Shown piece after piece: positions 27,003 to 36,798 of a stretch of 64,000 nt of DNA (its first letter is position 1; every line of letters starts with the position of its first letter). This stretch comes from Oegoconia quadripuncta (Eukaryota; Arthropoda; Insecta; Lepidoptera; Autostichidae). A program made the position numbers and the translations under genes. The notes under the pieces were generated by a model that was not told the origin of the DNA, did not search any database, and saw only the letters and a list, made by a program, of their open reading frames with translations. The stretch is taken from the NCBI GenBank assembly GCA_949316235.1, contig OX438754.1, positions 1,178,001 through 1,242,000 of the forward strand, given 5' to 3'.

Positions 27003-27262
27003 TCCCTGGACATAATCAGATTGTTCGCATGCCAGGCTATTTCACGATTAATAATGAAATATAAAAACCTTTTTGTAATATAAAAACCTTTATGTAAAAT
27101 CAAAACCTGATTTTAAAAGAGCAACCCTTCGAGTTTCTTGCTTGTTCTTCTCAGGGGAAAATTGCATTTTGAACAAGCAGTAGCTTAAAAAATGTAACAT
27201 TGACTAATTTAAGTGTACTCTGTGTACCTACAAAATAAAACATTTTTGACTTTGACTTTGAA
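27003..27262 (+). mobile_element. CR1-like LINE, 3' UTR copy
   Basis: TCCCTGGACATAATCAGATT ... AACAAGCAGTAGCTTAAAAA ... (TTTGAC)n; it matches 61535-61798. Confidence 0.8.
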
Positions 27263-27504
27263 ATATAGTAAGCAGAATTGATGATTTTTTATTGCACAAA
27301 AATTTAAATAAATTTGAGTTATATTGACCGTCAACTTCCATTTCTATACTTAGAATAGAATTCGTTTATCTGACACACTGAATGAAATATTAGATATACA
27401 AAAACGAAAATAAAAAACAATAACATAATACAAAGTAAAAAATAATATTATCAGTGAGACTCGATCTCAATCATAAGATCGATTAGAGCTATTAGAATCG
27501 GTGT

Positions 27505-27617
27505 CCTAAAGTGGTGTCAAAAAGGTCTCCACTCAGCATGAGTTGCAGTTGTATAAATAACTACAACGCTGATTTTCTGTGGAGCCTCGCGTGACGTACG
27601 GACTCTCCACCAACACT
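27505..27617 (-). mobile_element. Retroposon fragment (GGTCTCC...GGAGCCTC family)
   Basis: The left part of a repeat that was split by the hAT-like MITE at 27618; the sequence after 28041 (GAAACAACTTAGGGTGCACT) continues it. Confidence 0.6.
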
Positions 27618-28033
27618 CAGTGACGGATTAACCCTTAATCAAATTAAGCAATTGCCTAGGGCATCACGTCTGGGGGGGCACCAGAAGAAGCACAAAAAAA
27701 TCCGTCCATAGGGCATCACGTCTCACTCTCACGTCACCAAAAACCACACCAAAAAAAGTTTACAGAACTAATTTGAAAATTCGCGCGTTTTAAGTTAACA
27801 TAAGAGCCGACCTAGAGTTACCCCGCTCTCCCGCTTGCGCCCACTCGCTGCCCGCTAGTCTAGAGTGCATTCGGCAATTCGAAAGCACCGGTATTGCGAT
27901 CAGCCAATCACAAACCACCCCTTCCCCGCGGGCCCCCCGCCTGGCATTAAAGACCGATTCTAGTTGACATACGGATAGGGGGGCCCACAGGCGTGGATTG
28001 CTTAGGGCATCAAGTAGTCTTAATCCGTCACTG
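27618..28033. mobile_element. hAT-like MITE, 416 bp
   Basis: The ends CAGTGACGGATTAA / TTAATCCGTCACTG are perfectly inverted. The insertion is flanked by the perfect 8-bp duplication CCAACACT at 27610-27617 and 28034-28041. Eight-bp duplications and CA-G...TG ends are the hAT signature. The interior has no transposase and includes a GC-rich part near 27815-27990. Confidence 0.9.
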
Positions 28034-28084
28034 CCAACACTGAAACAACTTAGGGTGCACTCGTGGGGCATTCACATTCGTATT

Positions 28085-28215
28085 CGATTAGTTAAGTTTA
28101 GCAACGTCAGGTGCACTCTGTCCTTAGATGGGTGACCACTAGTGAGGGTGCCCGTGCTCTGGTGGGCACGTTAATTAGTCGGTCTTGGTTCGGTGGTCTT
28201 TAGGGGCGGCTTTTT
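28085..28215. repeat. Dispersed repeat (GGGTGACCACTAGTG family)
   Basis: TTAGATGGGTGACCACTAGT and GTGCTCTGGTGGGCACGTTA; reverse of the repeat at 10236-10490. Confidence 0.5.
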
Positions 28216-28352
28216 TTTTAAATATCTTTGCACATACATACACACAGCGCCATCTAGTACCACACTAAGCAAATAGGCTTGTATTATAGATACCAGATGG
28301 TTGATAAACTACACAAATACATTTTCTTTTTTGTAAATAAATACATATATGT

Positions 28353-28890
28353 GGGCGTTGCTAGCGATAAAGGTTCGCGTGGTAAAGGGTGGCTCGGGCA
28401 AAGGCTATACTATTGCAAGCTACTATAGGAAATCGACAACGTATTCACATTCGATTATGATCATGAAACCTGAGATGCTTTCTGTTGAATAGAACACATT
28501 TGCACGCCCCTCATGCCATACAACATGGCCCCCGCGTGCAGTCTGTGGTATTCAACCGGACCTGGTATTCAATTCCTCCTTGCTCAAATCCCATGATCAA
28601 CTTCTTATTAGCTAACGACTCACCGGATTCTTCCACGCGTCGGTGATAGTAGGTAATGAGAATCACTCACAGTTGTTGATGTGTTCAGTGGAGCTCCGAC
28701 TCCTTTGAAGGTTGTAGTAAAGTGTGTCCCATTTTTGATGTGAAGACCTAATATAACTGTTAACGTCGTCACCGCGCCATTTCCGGCGATACCAGCGCCA
28801 CCAGGTTTACTTCCCATTAACCGCGTATTATGGTAGTCAGTTGACCGTTTGAATAATGAATTCTATCGCTAATTTATCGCTATCTCCGAC
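28353..28890. mobile_element. 538-bp insertion in SINE B carrying a coding-like frame
   Basis: It is flanked by ATATGT on both sides (28347-28352, 28891-28896) and has weak inverted ends sharing TAGCGATAAA. The interior has no resemblance to the repeats seen elsewhere in the window. Confidence 0.65.
28620..28817 (-). CDS. Unrecognised open frame or captured exon inside the insertion
   Basis: The minus-strand frame reads MGSKPGGAGIAGNGAVTTLT, VILGLHIKNGTHFTTTFKGV and then GAPLNTSTT, directly followed by a perfect donor consensus gtgagt at 28674-28669. The composition (Gly/Thr, alternating hydrophobics) is protein-like, unlike neighbouring random frames. I do not recognise the family. It may be an exon captured by the transposon, or chance; the codons after gtgagt remain open but look different. 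Confidence 0.3.
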   Translation of the reverse strand: MGSKPGGAGIAGNGAVTTLTVILGLHIKNGTHFTTTFKGVGAPLNTSTTVSDSHYLLSPTRGRIR

Positions 28891-29401
28891 ATATGTAAAT
28901 GAAAAACATCCATAACTCGGGAACACATGTCTGTATTCATCATACAAACATATGCCCCTAGCGGGATTCGAACCCGCGACCTTTTGCGACTAAAGCCGCG
29001 TGGTTATGGCCCATAACCTCTCACAGTGAGAGCAGGCTGTGCCCCAACAGTAAAAGTGACGACTTATCCAAAATAAAAAGAATTTTAAGTCAGTATTGCG
29101 TACAAGCGAGACCCTAAGTACTACCATCAAAATATCTTAAAAACTAATTATATAGCAACCATATTGACCACAATTATGTAATTTTATGCATATATTGAAA
29201 TAATCGGTAACTATGAATTGAAATTTTAGAAAAACTCACCGAAAGATTTTGATATTGAATACACCAACCACAGTGTTAAAAGCTAAATATCTCCGAAATG
29301 TCTTAATCGATTTTCATTAAACATGGCTATTAAACTTCCCCCTTGTTTTGTTTTTAATATAAAAGAAACCCCACTCAAATCGGACCACGCATTACTGACA
29401 C

Positions 29402-29822
29402 TCACACATTGCCGTTAATTTCCCGTATGGGTAGGCAGAGACTGTGAATGTGTGTACGATCCTGACACACCTCTTTTGCTTCATTCACTCTCATAAGATT
29501 GTTCATACATGCTCGTCGGTTTAGGGTACTCTTGACTTGGCCTTTCTTTAAGACGTCCCCGATTTGATCACGGTATGTTCGCCGTGGTCTTCCCCTACCA
29601 ACACTAACATCCACATTCGCTTCGTATATCTCTTTCGTAAGTCTTCTTTCATTCATCCTCTCCACATGTCCAAACCATCTCAGCATACCTTTTTCAAATA
29701 TTGTCACTACGTCTTCATTCACACTGCTTAACTCCCTAATTACACTATTCCTGATTCTAACTTTCAAAGTCGCCCCATTCATGCTTCTCAATGATCTCAT
29801 TTCCACTTTCTTTCGTTAAACA
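29402..29822 (-). pseudogene. RTE-like LINE reverse transcriptase, C-terminal remnant
   Basis: An open 134-codon frame: [19 protein letters not shown], then [20 protein letters not shown] and [15 protein letters not shown]. The RWFGHVERM and GRGRPR motifs are the standard end of insect LINE RT proteins after the catalytic core. No RT catalytic motifs are present, so it is a 5'-truncated dead copy. Confidence 0.82.
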
Positions 29823-29829
29823 CATACAC

Positions 29830-30980
29830 CCGTCGTTTTCATGGAGGGTTAAAAAATACGCTTAAAAATGCGACGATGCCAGCTCGTTCTGCAAATGCAT
29901 CCTTAATGGAATCTCTTTCTAGTACATCAGACGCATTAAGAGGACATGCCTATTATACCGATACCGCATTTACAGTTGTTGATCTGTTAAGTAGTAGGTA
30001 GGTGCACTAGAATATTTTTATCTTCATAATAATTACATACTATCTATAAAATGAGATTCGAAAAGTCTCATTGTAATTATTGAAGTAAGCGAACAGTGTA
30101 AGTAAAGTAAGAACCATGTCGCAAACGGCAGGAAAAAAAAACCGCTAACACCCGACTCAACAGAGGAGTTGTAACGCGAGTCAAAAGTAAACATCCTTTT
30201 CAAGTCCGTTTATTGCTGCCCGTAGGGAAAAACAGTGAAATTACCTTATAGACCATAGGAGCGCGCCATCTAATGTGCCACCTCCGAACCCTTTACCTTG
30301 ACCTATAGGACTAATTAGTTCGCTATGAAACCAACAGATGGCGCTGTCCTTTACAAAAGTTTGGGATTACCGCCGATAGGTGGCGGTGTCCATAACAGGA
30401 GTGTTATGACACCCATGTCTGTCTGTGGCATTGTAGCGTTTTTTATGTTTCGGTTCTTAGCTATGTTTGATGGAAATCGATCAAGCCGTTTGCTTTGTTT
30501 ATTTGGATGATGTCTTTCGGGCTATTTTGTAAAATCTCAATTTATGTGTAGTTATGGTTTCATATGTTAAAACAACCTTTATTGCAGCCCCGGGTGTAAA
30601 TTAGAACGATTTAAGTACCTACGTATAACGAAAATGCATTTGTTTAATTTGACGAAACAATAAGATGGATTTTTTTTTAATTCTCACACATTATCGTGTA
30701 AATCGTGCGTTATGTTAAGTGTTTTACTTTTGACTTTTTAGTCTCAATAAAGTTGTGTTCCTTGACGTTGTGTTGTTTTATTTACAAAACCATTTCTAGT
30801 ATTATCATCACCATTGGACTGCCAAGCCAACTGAATGGACATTGGAGGAAACTACCTGTAAACATTAATTCATTGATAGTCTCATTTTTAAGGGTAATTG
30901 AAGTCAGAATAATATTTTGACAATGGCATTTATATATACGAATGGAATTTGTTATATACCCATGAAAATTTAATCAATCC
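29830..30980. other. No feature recognised
   Basis: Unique-looking AT-rich sequence. The 30230-30480 part contains GCGCGCCATCTAATGTGCCA and AACAGATGGCGCTGTCCTTT, reminiscent of SINE ends but without a head. Confidence 0.4.
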
Positions 30981-30984
30981 TATA

Positions 30985-31165
30985 CACTAAATGGAAGAAG
31001 ACGCGGCGTCGACTGACGAGTCCCCCACGAGGTCGACCGACGATTTGGTAACGATCGCAGGACGCCGCTGGATGCAGGACCGATCGTTGTGGAGATCTTT
31101 GGGGGAGGACTTTGTCCAGCAGTGGACGTCTTTCGGCTGTGATGTATGATGGATGATACACTAAA
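30985..31165 (+). mobile_element. RTE-like LINE 3' end
   Basis: CCACGAGGTCGACCGACGAT ... GACGCCGCTGGATGCAGGAC ... GTTGTGGAGATCTTTGGGGG ... CAGCAGTGGACGTCTTTCGG: the decayed final codons of an RTE-type RT (W-x-QQW-TS type ending). Confidence 0.78.
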
Positions 31166-31249
31166 AACAGTGATAAGACACATTATAAATTTAAAAAAAT
31201 CAGTAAAGTATCTGTCATGTAAGCAGACTCCATGAAGTTACTGAATGTG

Positions 31250-31318
31250 CAATGTGTACGCTTGTACAAGGTTCCTGTTGATATCCAAAACTTGCCCTTT
31301 GATAAGTATAAGACTACT
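31250..31318 (+). mobile_element. CR1-like LINE scrap
   Basis: AAGGTTCCTGTTGATATCCA and TGCCCTTTGATAAGTA match the end of the RT ORF at 61422-61468. Confidence 0.6.
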
Positions 31319-31516
31319 CACAATTAAAAGGATTTATTCCGTCCAGTGGCGCCCTCATGGGACAAATTAACATTTCTTTTTAAATACAGAATTAATCTAA
31401 AAAATCGCTGTCCTGCACTTGAGAAGCCTAAATACTAATTATAAATAATACATAAATAGCTTTAATTTATTTCGCATATTTTGTAGTTCGCGGTCGCGAT
31501 GTTGGTTTTTTCCTTT

Positions 31517-31892
31517 GTTCCCAGTAGTTCTGTTGGACAGTTCTGTTAGCCGAACTAATGGGAATTTTTGTCTCTAGTTCTGTAAATAACTTGAATTTTT
31601 TTTTGACCGAACTAATGGGATTTTTTTGTCCCACTAGTTCTAGTGAATAACATGTCAACCTAACACGAAGGGTATGGCGGAAGCGAGCCGGGCGAGCAGA
31701 GCGAGCCTACCTAACCTAACCTATCCATGTCGGGGTGCCAAAAACTCCCGTGCTCGCTTCGCTCGCACTCGAATTAGAACTCGACAGAACTACTGGGAAT
31801 CCCTAGTACCATTTGTTCTGTTGATAGAACTAGTGAGACAAAAATTCCCATTAGTTCGGCCAACAGAACTGTCCAACAGAACTACTGGGAAC
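31517..31892. mobile_element. TIR element with core shared with 13080-13541
   Basis: The arms GTTCCCAGTAGTTCTGTTGG and CCAACAGAACTACTGGGAAC pair over about 55 bp, reaching AATGGGAATTTTTGTCT. The core (31655-31771) repeats ACACGAAGGGTATGGCGG, CCTATCCATGTCGGGGTG and CTCGCTTCGCTCGCACTCG, also in the 13-kb element, although the arms of the two elements are unrelated. Confidence 0.85.
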
Positions 31893-31964
31893 ATATAATA
31901 AGGGTTTTTTAGCCTAAAAACTATCCTATGATCCCTATAAAATGAATTTAACGCCATCGTGATT

Positions 31965-32232
31965 GTAATAAGTACATTGTTTTACAAAAACGAGCTGTTC
32001 TATCAATTGAGACCTGCAGTGTCACTTAGAGAGATAGGTTTAAAGTGTATAACATTCTAACCTTTTCGTCACAGTACATTTTTGAAAATCTAATGTATGT
32101 CAAAAAATTATAGCATCATTTAGGAAAAATAGTGATAAACATGATGTTAATACCAGAAATAAAGATAAACTTACAGGTCACATAAGTCGCCTCCACAAAG
32201 TCAGTAATTCATTCAAAGGGTTAACTGTGTAA
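31965..32232 (+). mobile_element. CR1-like LINE, internal RT piece
   Basis: It matches codons of about residues 390-475 of the ORF at 59974-61548 (TTGAGACCTGCAGTGTCACT, CTTTTCGTCACAGTACATTT, AGTCGCCTCCACAAAGTCAG), with frameshifts. Confidence 0.85.
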
Positions 32233-32338
32233 AGCTTGCCCTACTCCGAAACCCTAGGCACGCCACTGTCAAGCCGTTGTGTATTATTTTATTAGTAAAA
32301 AAGTTCCAAAGAACTAATTCCATTTTTTAAAGTAGAAC

Positions 32339-32640
32339 CAGGGGACCAATCGCGCTATTTTACAACGGTTTTACCCTTCGAACGGAACGTTTTTGGTTTA
32401 GTTTTAGTTTAGCTGAAGTAAAAAATGATATCGCGCTATTTTTTGCAAACGATTATATCGTTGACGCTACCAAAGTAAAACCAAACCCAAAATGTTTAGA
32501 GTTAACCACGAGTATTAAAAAGAAACTAGTTTAATTTCCGTTCAAATGGTAACCGCGATACGAAATGTGGTTAACGTAACGTTTTTGGTTATGGTTTAGC
32601 TTTGGTATTATCGTTCAAACTTAGCGCGATGGGCCCCCTG
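32339..32640. mobile_element. TIR element of 302 bp, CAGGGG ends
   Basis: The ends CAGGGGACCAATCGCGCTA and TAGCGCGATGGGCCCCCTG are imperfect inverses. No clear target duplication (GTAGAAC versus CAGTTGTAG). Confidence 0.6.
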
Positions 32641-32719
32641 CAGTTGTAGGCGACGGGCGGTAACGCAGGCAGCTTCAAGGACTCAACAATAAAATTATAG
32701 ACTGGAAAATATTTTTTCG

Positions 32720-33110
32720 TAAATATTTGTTTTCTTTTTTTTTGTTTGCAAACGAGCCATGGAGCGCAGTGTACTAAATGTTAAACTGACCGATCGCGTC
32801 CGAAACACTACACTTGCTCTAAGACCCTTGTTGCTGACATAGCCACAACGGGCCCCAAGCTGAAGTGGGACTGGGCGGGCCATGTTTGTCGCATGCCAGA
32901 AGATATGTGGGCCAAAATCGCCACCACCTGGACCCTACCATTAGAAAGAAGGCGTCGCGGCAGACCGAAAAGGAGATGGCGGGATGAGTTGGATAAGTTC
33001 CTAACCAACTGGTCGGAGGAGGCCTGGGATAGAGAGCCGTGGAGAGAGAGGAGAGAGGCTTTTGTCCAGCAGTGGGACAGTATGGGCTCCTAATAAATAA
33101 ATAAATAAAT
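32720..33110 (+). pseudogene. RTE-like endonuclease/RT C-terminal remnant
   Basis: The frame from about 32750 reads RAMERSVLNVKLTDRVRNT, then after a frameshift GPKLKWDWAGHVCRMPEDMW, GRPKRRWRDELDKFL and AFVQQWDSMGS plus stop, with (AAAT)n at the end. This is the typical C-terminus of lepidopteran RTE-type endonuclease-reverse transcriptase. Confidence 0.82.
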
Positions 33111-33259
33111 TTGTTAAAATAAAAGGCGTTATTTTGTTCGAAACTATTCGTTTCATAGTTCAAAGTATCTTTATACAGTTTAAACATTTTACAGTTCACA
33201 TTACTAATTGTTTATTACTTATAATGAAATCATTTCATATTAGTCATTATTCATATTAG

Positions 33260-33569
33260 ACGACCTGTTTGGTGTAGTGGCACAGAATAGATAATAGTAC
33301 TAGTAGTGGTTAGAAAGTCTGACTGCTATACCAAAAGGTTGCGGGTTCAAATCCCGCTAGGGGCATATGTTTGTATGATGAATATAGACATGTGTTCCCG
33401 AGTTATGGATGTTTTTCATTTTATATTTATTTATTTACAAAAAAAAAATGTATTTGTGTAGAGTATATCAACCATCTGGTACCCACAACACAAGCCTATA
33501 GTTGCTTAATGTGCAACCAGATGGTGTTGTGTGTATGTCCAAGGATATTTATTTATTATTATTTATTAG
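33260..33569 (+). mobile_element. SINE family B with an insert in box A
   Basis: GACCTGTTTGGTGTAGTGG is followed by 29 extra bases ending again in TAGTGG before TTAGAAAGTCTGAC. Box B (GCGGGTTCAAATCCCGCTAG) and the body are otherwise intact. Confidence 0.82.
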
Positions 33570-33881
33570 TACGATAGGTACAATTTTTAGGATACATAAA
33601 TAAGGTAAAACATAATAATTCCTTTTAAAGGAGTACCTACATACAAGTCATTTAATTTGTCGCCCTCGAAATAGACTCCATTTAACGCAATCAGACTTCG
33701 CCAACGGATAATCCATTCGAAGCACTTTCTGGTATGACCTTTACCTCCTTTAGTCTGGGGAATAAGAAAAAGTTACATGACGTTTCGTTACCTGTTTATT
33801 AACGCTGGATTCTCCTTGGCTCCTTCAACAAGGTAAATAGCAAGCAAACCTGTTTGTGGTGTATCCTTTTATGCTCTGATC

Positions 33882-34182
33882 TTTTTTTTTTATGCACGAC
33901 GGGTTCGTACTTGACCTCAATCACACCTGATGTTAAGTGAAGATGAGGGCGAAGGTGGAAGCGTACTGACCCGGAAACCCCAACACATTTGGGGGACTAG
34001 CTATCTTATCTCTGACAACCGAACACAACAATACTATTAACATTACTGCTTGGCGGCAGATTTAGATAAGATGGTGGTAGCTAGCCAGGCGGACATTTAA
34101 AATGCCCTACCACCAACCAAACCGAGTACTTAAATATGTACCTCGCTGGGGATCGAACCCGCGACATCCGAATCGTAAACCC
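33882..34182 (-). mobile_element. SINE family A, cut at the inverted repeat
   Basis: Tail to near the start of the head, stopping abruptly at AATCGTAAACCCAA, where the 34183-34812 inverted repeat starts. Confidence 0.85.
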
Positions 34183-34812
34183 AATCTCACCAAAAACATT
34201 CTGTAAAAAACTAGCCAAATCTCGATGGAGCTGCTTGATTATCTCTAAAAAGTAATGAAATCTATACAAAGTCGTGCCAAGTGTAAGGTTCCTTACTGCG
34301 ATTTCTTTATTATTATAGTTAATGTTGTGTGACTTGGCCGTTGAAGGGTACACAGGGGTACAAAACCAGGTGCTCCATGACACCATTGCACCAATCTGTC
34401 GCCAGAACCGCTATTAATGTTATTAATTATGTTATTAAGAATGTTCAACGGCAAACTATTAGCGAATAATCTGTGTGGCGTTTACATAACATTCTTTATA
34501 CGTTAGTGGCTTTATCAAGCCTACAATTGACTGGTTATTGAATCAACGTTTTCCAAGTGGCAATTTTCCATCGTCAATGCGTAGCGGTTCTGGCGACAGA
34601 TTGGTGCAATGGTGTCATGGAGCACCTGGTTTTGTACCCCTGTGTACCCTTCAACGGCCAAGTCACACAACATTAACTATAATAATAAAGAAATCGCAGT
34701 AAGGAACCTTACACTTGGCACGACTTTGTATAGATTTCATTACTTTTTAGAGATAATCAAGCAGCTCCATCGAGATTTGGCTAGTTTTTTACAGAATGTT
34801 TTTGGTGAGATT
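34183..34812. repeat. Inverted repeat, 230-bp arms, 170-bp spacer
   Basis: Arms 34183-34412 and 34583-34812 are essentially identical in opposite orientation (AATCTCACCAAAAACATTCT to GCCAGAACCGCT). Each arm therefore encodes the same hypothetical frame, an artefact of symmetry. The right arm and spacer carry LanC-like coding sequence. Confidence 0.92.
34514..34708 (+). pseudogene. LanC-like (LANCL) gene fragment
   Basis: The frame reads IKPTIDWLLNQRFPSGNFPS, then SMRSGSGDRLVQWCHGAPGF and VPLCTL. LANCL proteins (zinc-binding relatives of bacterial lanthionine cyclases) carry the near-identical order FPSGN...LVHWCHGAPG, in which the CHG cysteine is a zinc ligand. After CTL a one-base shift gives STAKSHNINYNNKEIAVRN, plausibly the following helix. 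Only this short part of the protein exists, so it is a captured or retroposed fragment. The part from SGSGDRLV onward is also present inverted at 34183-34412. Confidence 0.72.
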
Positions 34813-35007
34813 TCACTTCTTTTTGTAGAAATGTGTGCATATTACATAGATGCCCACGTTTCTACAAATATACTTGATACTGCAAGTTGAGTCAGTTCTA
34901 CCATACACCAAGAAAGATATTGAATGGAAGAGACAAGACCCGTCTTTGGGCATACCAACTACTTGGTAGCCACTAAGTTCATCGTCGTCTTTTAATAATA
35001 TCGACAT
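34813..35007 (-). pseudogene. OTU-type cysteine protease fragment
   Basis: The minus frame reads MSILLKDDDELSGYQVVGMP, then KDGSCLFHSISFLVYGRTDS. D-G-[NS]-C-L-F-[RH]-[SA]-[IL]-S is the catalytic Cys motif of OTU deubiquitinase-like proteases, often carried by transposons as well as host genes. The frame stops (TGA) within 3 bp of the inverted-repeat boundary; the catalytic His half is absent. It is therefore a broken N-terminal OTU fragment. Confidence 0.65.
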
Positions 35008-36000
35008 TTTTTACGATAATTATTATCTTGCGAAATCAAACACAATTAAACTCAACGACCTTTAGTATATGGACAACAAATCAGAAATACCGATAATATT
35101 TAGACTAAAACCTACTTATATCTTTAAGACTTCTTTTGTCTTAATAAAAAAAACTTAAAGAAAATATTACTCTGCCTACTCAATCTATACAAACTATAAG
35201 CAAAACGTTAACTCTTAATTATTAGACAAGTGTCAATATAATTAATTATCAATGAACTTTCTACCAAAGGTACTACCTACCTAGTACTGAAATACAGCTA
35301 AATTAATGATATTTTTAAACGAAACGAAGTAATATCTAACTAAATAAACTAAACTAGAATACTAGAAAAGTATTTATAAACACGAACGCGATTCGAAGTA
35401 CTGCCTAACTGTAAATTAAACCTAGAAAACTAAAAGTAGGTACTAAATAATTAACAATTAAATAAAGTATTCAATTGAAACTTCTTTTAATTCTGATAAT
35501 TAAGTAATAATCAGTAATCCGTCACTAACCATATAATTCCTAACCTGTTTAAATCTTTGAATTAATATAATAACAACCTGCCAATTAACCTTAGCAAACC
35601 TCACGAAATAATCAGCGAAATCAACGAAATGCAAATAATCCCTCCTAATCCCTAGCAAACATTTTCAAGCGCAATAGAAGAATGTCGTAAACGACTGTAA
35701 CGCGGCCGGTTGCCACTTTGCCATATAAGGTTATCGGAAAAACAAAACGTAAGCGCGTTTTAAAATACAGTCAACGCCATCTAGCGACGCGTGCGGGTAT
35801 CACCGCCACTCTTAGCCAATGCATTATATTTTGACCAAATTTTCGTTTGTTTATTTAATTTGTGTAATGTTCGAGTAGAATAAAATTAATCGTTTGACTA
35901 TTTCTTCTTGTAAACTTGTAATAAGTATAAGTAAGTATAAGTATAAAACCCAGTCTGGTCTTATCCAGAGTTTTCCTTTAATTTTATTTATATTCGTATT
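35008..36000. other. Mostly unique AT-rich DNA
   Basis: No repeat family recognised. At 35690-35830 there is a GC-rich patch (GTAACGCGGCCGGTTGCCAC, TATAAGG, ATCTAGCGACGCGTGCGGG) that could be the promoter or 5' end of the OTU-bearing unit on the minus strand, but this is speculative. Confidence 0.4.
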
Positions 36001-36002
36001 AA

Positions 36003-36060
36003 AAGCAGAAGGGGAGGCATTCGCCCAGCAGTGGGACGCTATAGGCTAGATTAAATTAGA
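36003..36060 (+). mobile_element. RTE-like LINE terminal scrap
   Basis: GGAGGCATTCGCCCAGCAGT then GGGACGCTATAGGCTAG: the EAFAQQWDAIG stop end of an RTE RT. Confidence 0.7.
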
Positions 36061-36427
36061 AGATGTGTCCCACTACGCTGGATTTTTGCAATGACAGTCG
36101 ATTTTTCTATGTACCAATAGTAGAAGCGGGCATTACCATATCTCTAATACAGCTGAGACCAGCTGAGGGTTCTTCATCAGATACTTCAGACCTTCGATTT
36201 TTGACATCAAATGAAACGGCCCACCAAGTTGAATATTTTTTGTAAAGGCGGTATATGTCGATCTCTAATAGTTTGGTTGGGCTCTTGTGTTTCCTAATCA
36301 GGGTCACCAGGTACTCCAGATCTTCGATTATCCTAGTTTTTATAGTTTTCCCTTTATGTGGCCATTGAACCATAACTCTGTACCAAATTTCAGCTCTCTG
36401 AGTTTATGGGAAGTATTAGTTCTATTT

Positions 36428-36462
36428 TGATGATCATGAGTGAGTGAGTGAGTGAGTGAGTG
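36428..36462. repeat. (GAGT)n microsatellite in a retroposon tail
   Basis: TGAGTGAGTGAGTGAGTGAG within a block with CCAAATTTCAGCTCTCTGAG before it and TTCGCTTAACTTCGGAACTA after it, probably a LINE 3' UTR (about 36340-36595). Confidence 0.65.
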
Positions 36463-36697
36463 TCATAAATGCGAAACTTTGCTTTCGCTTAACTTCGGAA
36501 CTAAATGACCTACAGACTTGAAATTTTGGATTTTAAGTATGTGATTATAGCTTACTGGATGACGAAAATTTCTGCGTTCTAGTCTTATCCAGAGGTTCTA
36601 AAATAGGGGCCTGAAAATGCGGCGAAATGGTTCCAGTAAAGGATGGTACGGCAGTGTTTGCTTCGCGCTCGACTTGGCGGGGGCACTGCCGTGCCCC

Positions 36698-36727
36698 CAG
36701 ATGTTGTTTACATTGAGCCACGGAAAC
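36698..36727 (-). mobile_element. SINE A head scrap
   Basis: GATGTTGTTTACATTGAGCC ACGGAAACG only. Confidence 0.55.
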
Positions 36728-36798
36728 GTCTCTGAGGTGACGTGAATCTTACTCACATGCTCTTTAGGTGATTTGGTGTGATAATTAAAACCAATAAC

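Larger units (their letters stand above)
28220..29000 (-). mobile_element. SINE family B, split by an insertion
   Basis: The tail half at 28220-28352 (ACACAGCGCCATCTAGTACC ... GGTTGATAAACTACACAAAT) and the head half at 28891-29000 (CATCCATAACTCGGGAACAC, GGGATTCGAACCCGCGACCT) join into one element if 28353-28890 is removed. Confidence 0.82.

Noticed and set aside
27780..28071. 93-codon minus frame with Cys/Ser/Leu
   Set aside because: It lies across the interior and border of the hAT-like MITE and has no resemblance to proteins.
34081..34890. Two opposite genes for an identical 68-residue protein
   Set aside because: The identity follows from the inverted repeat; the frame runs against or out of phase with the LANCL-like frame and has no features.
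36107..36373. 88-codon minus frame MVQWPHKGKTIKTRIIED...
   Set aside because: Protein-like in part, but it overlaps a probable LINE tail and I recognise no family; not enough to call a gene.
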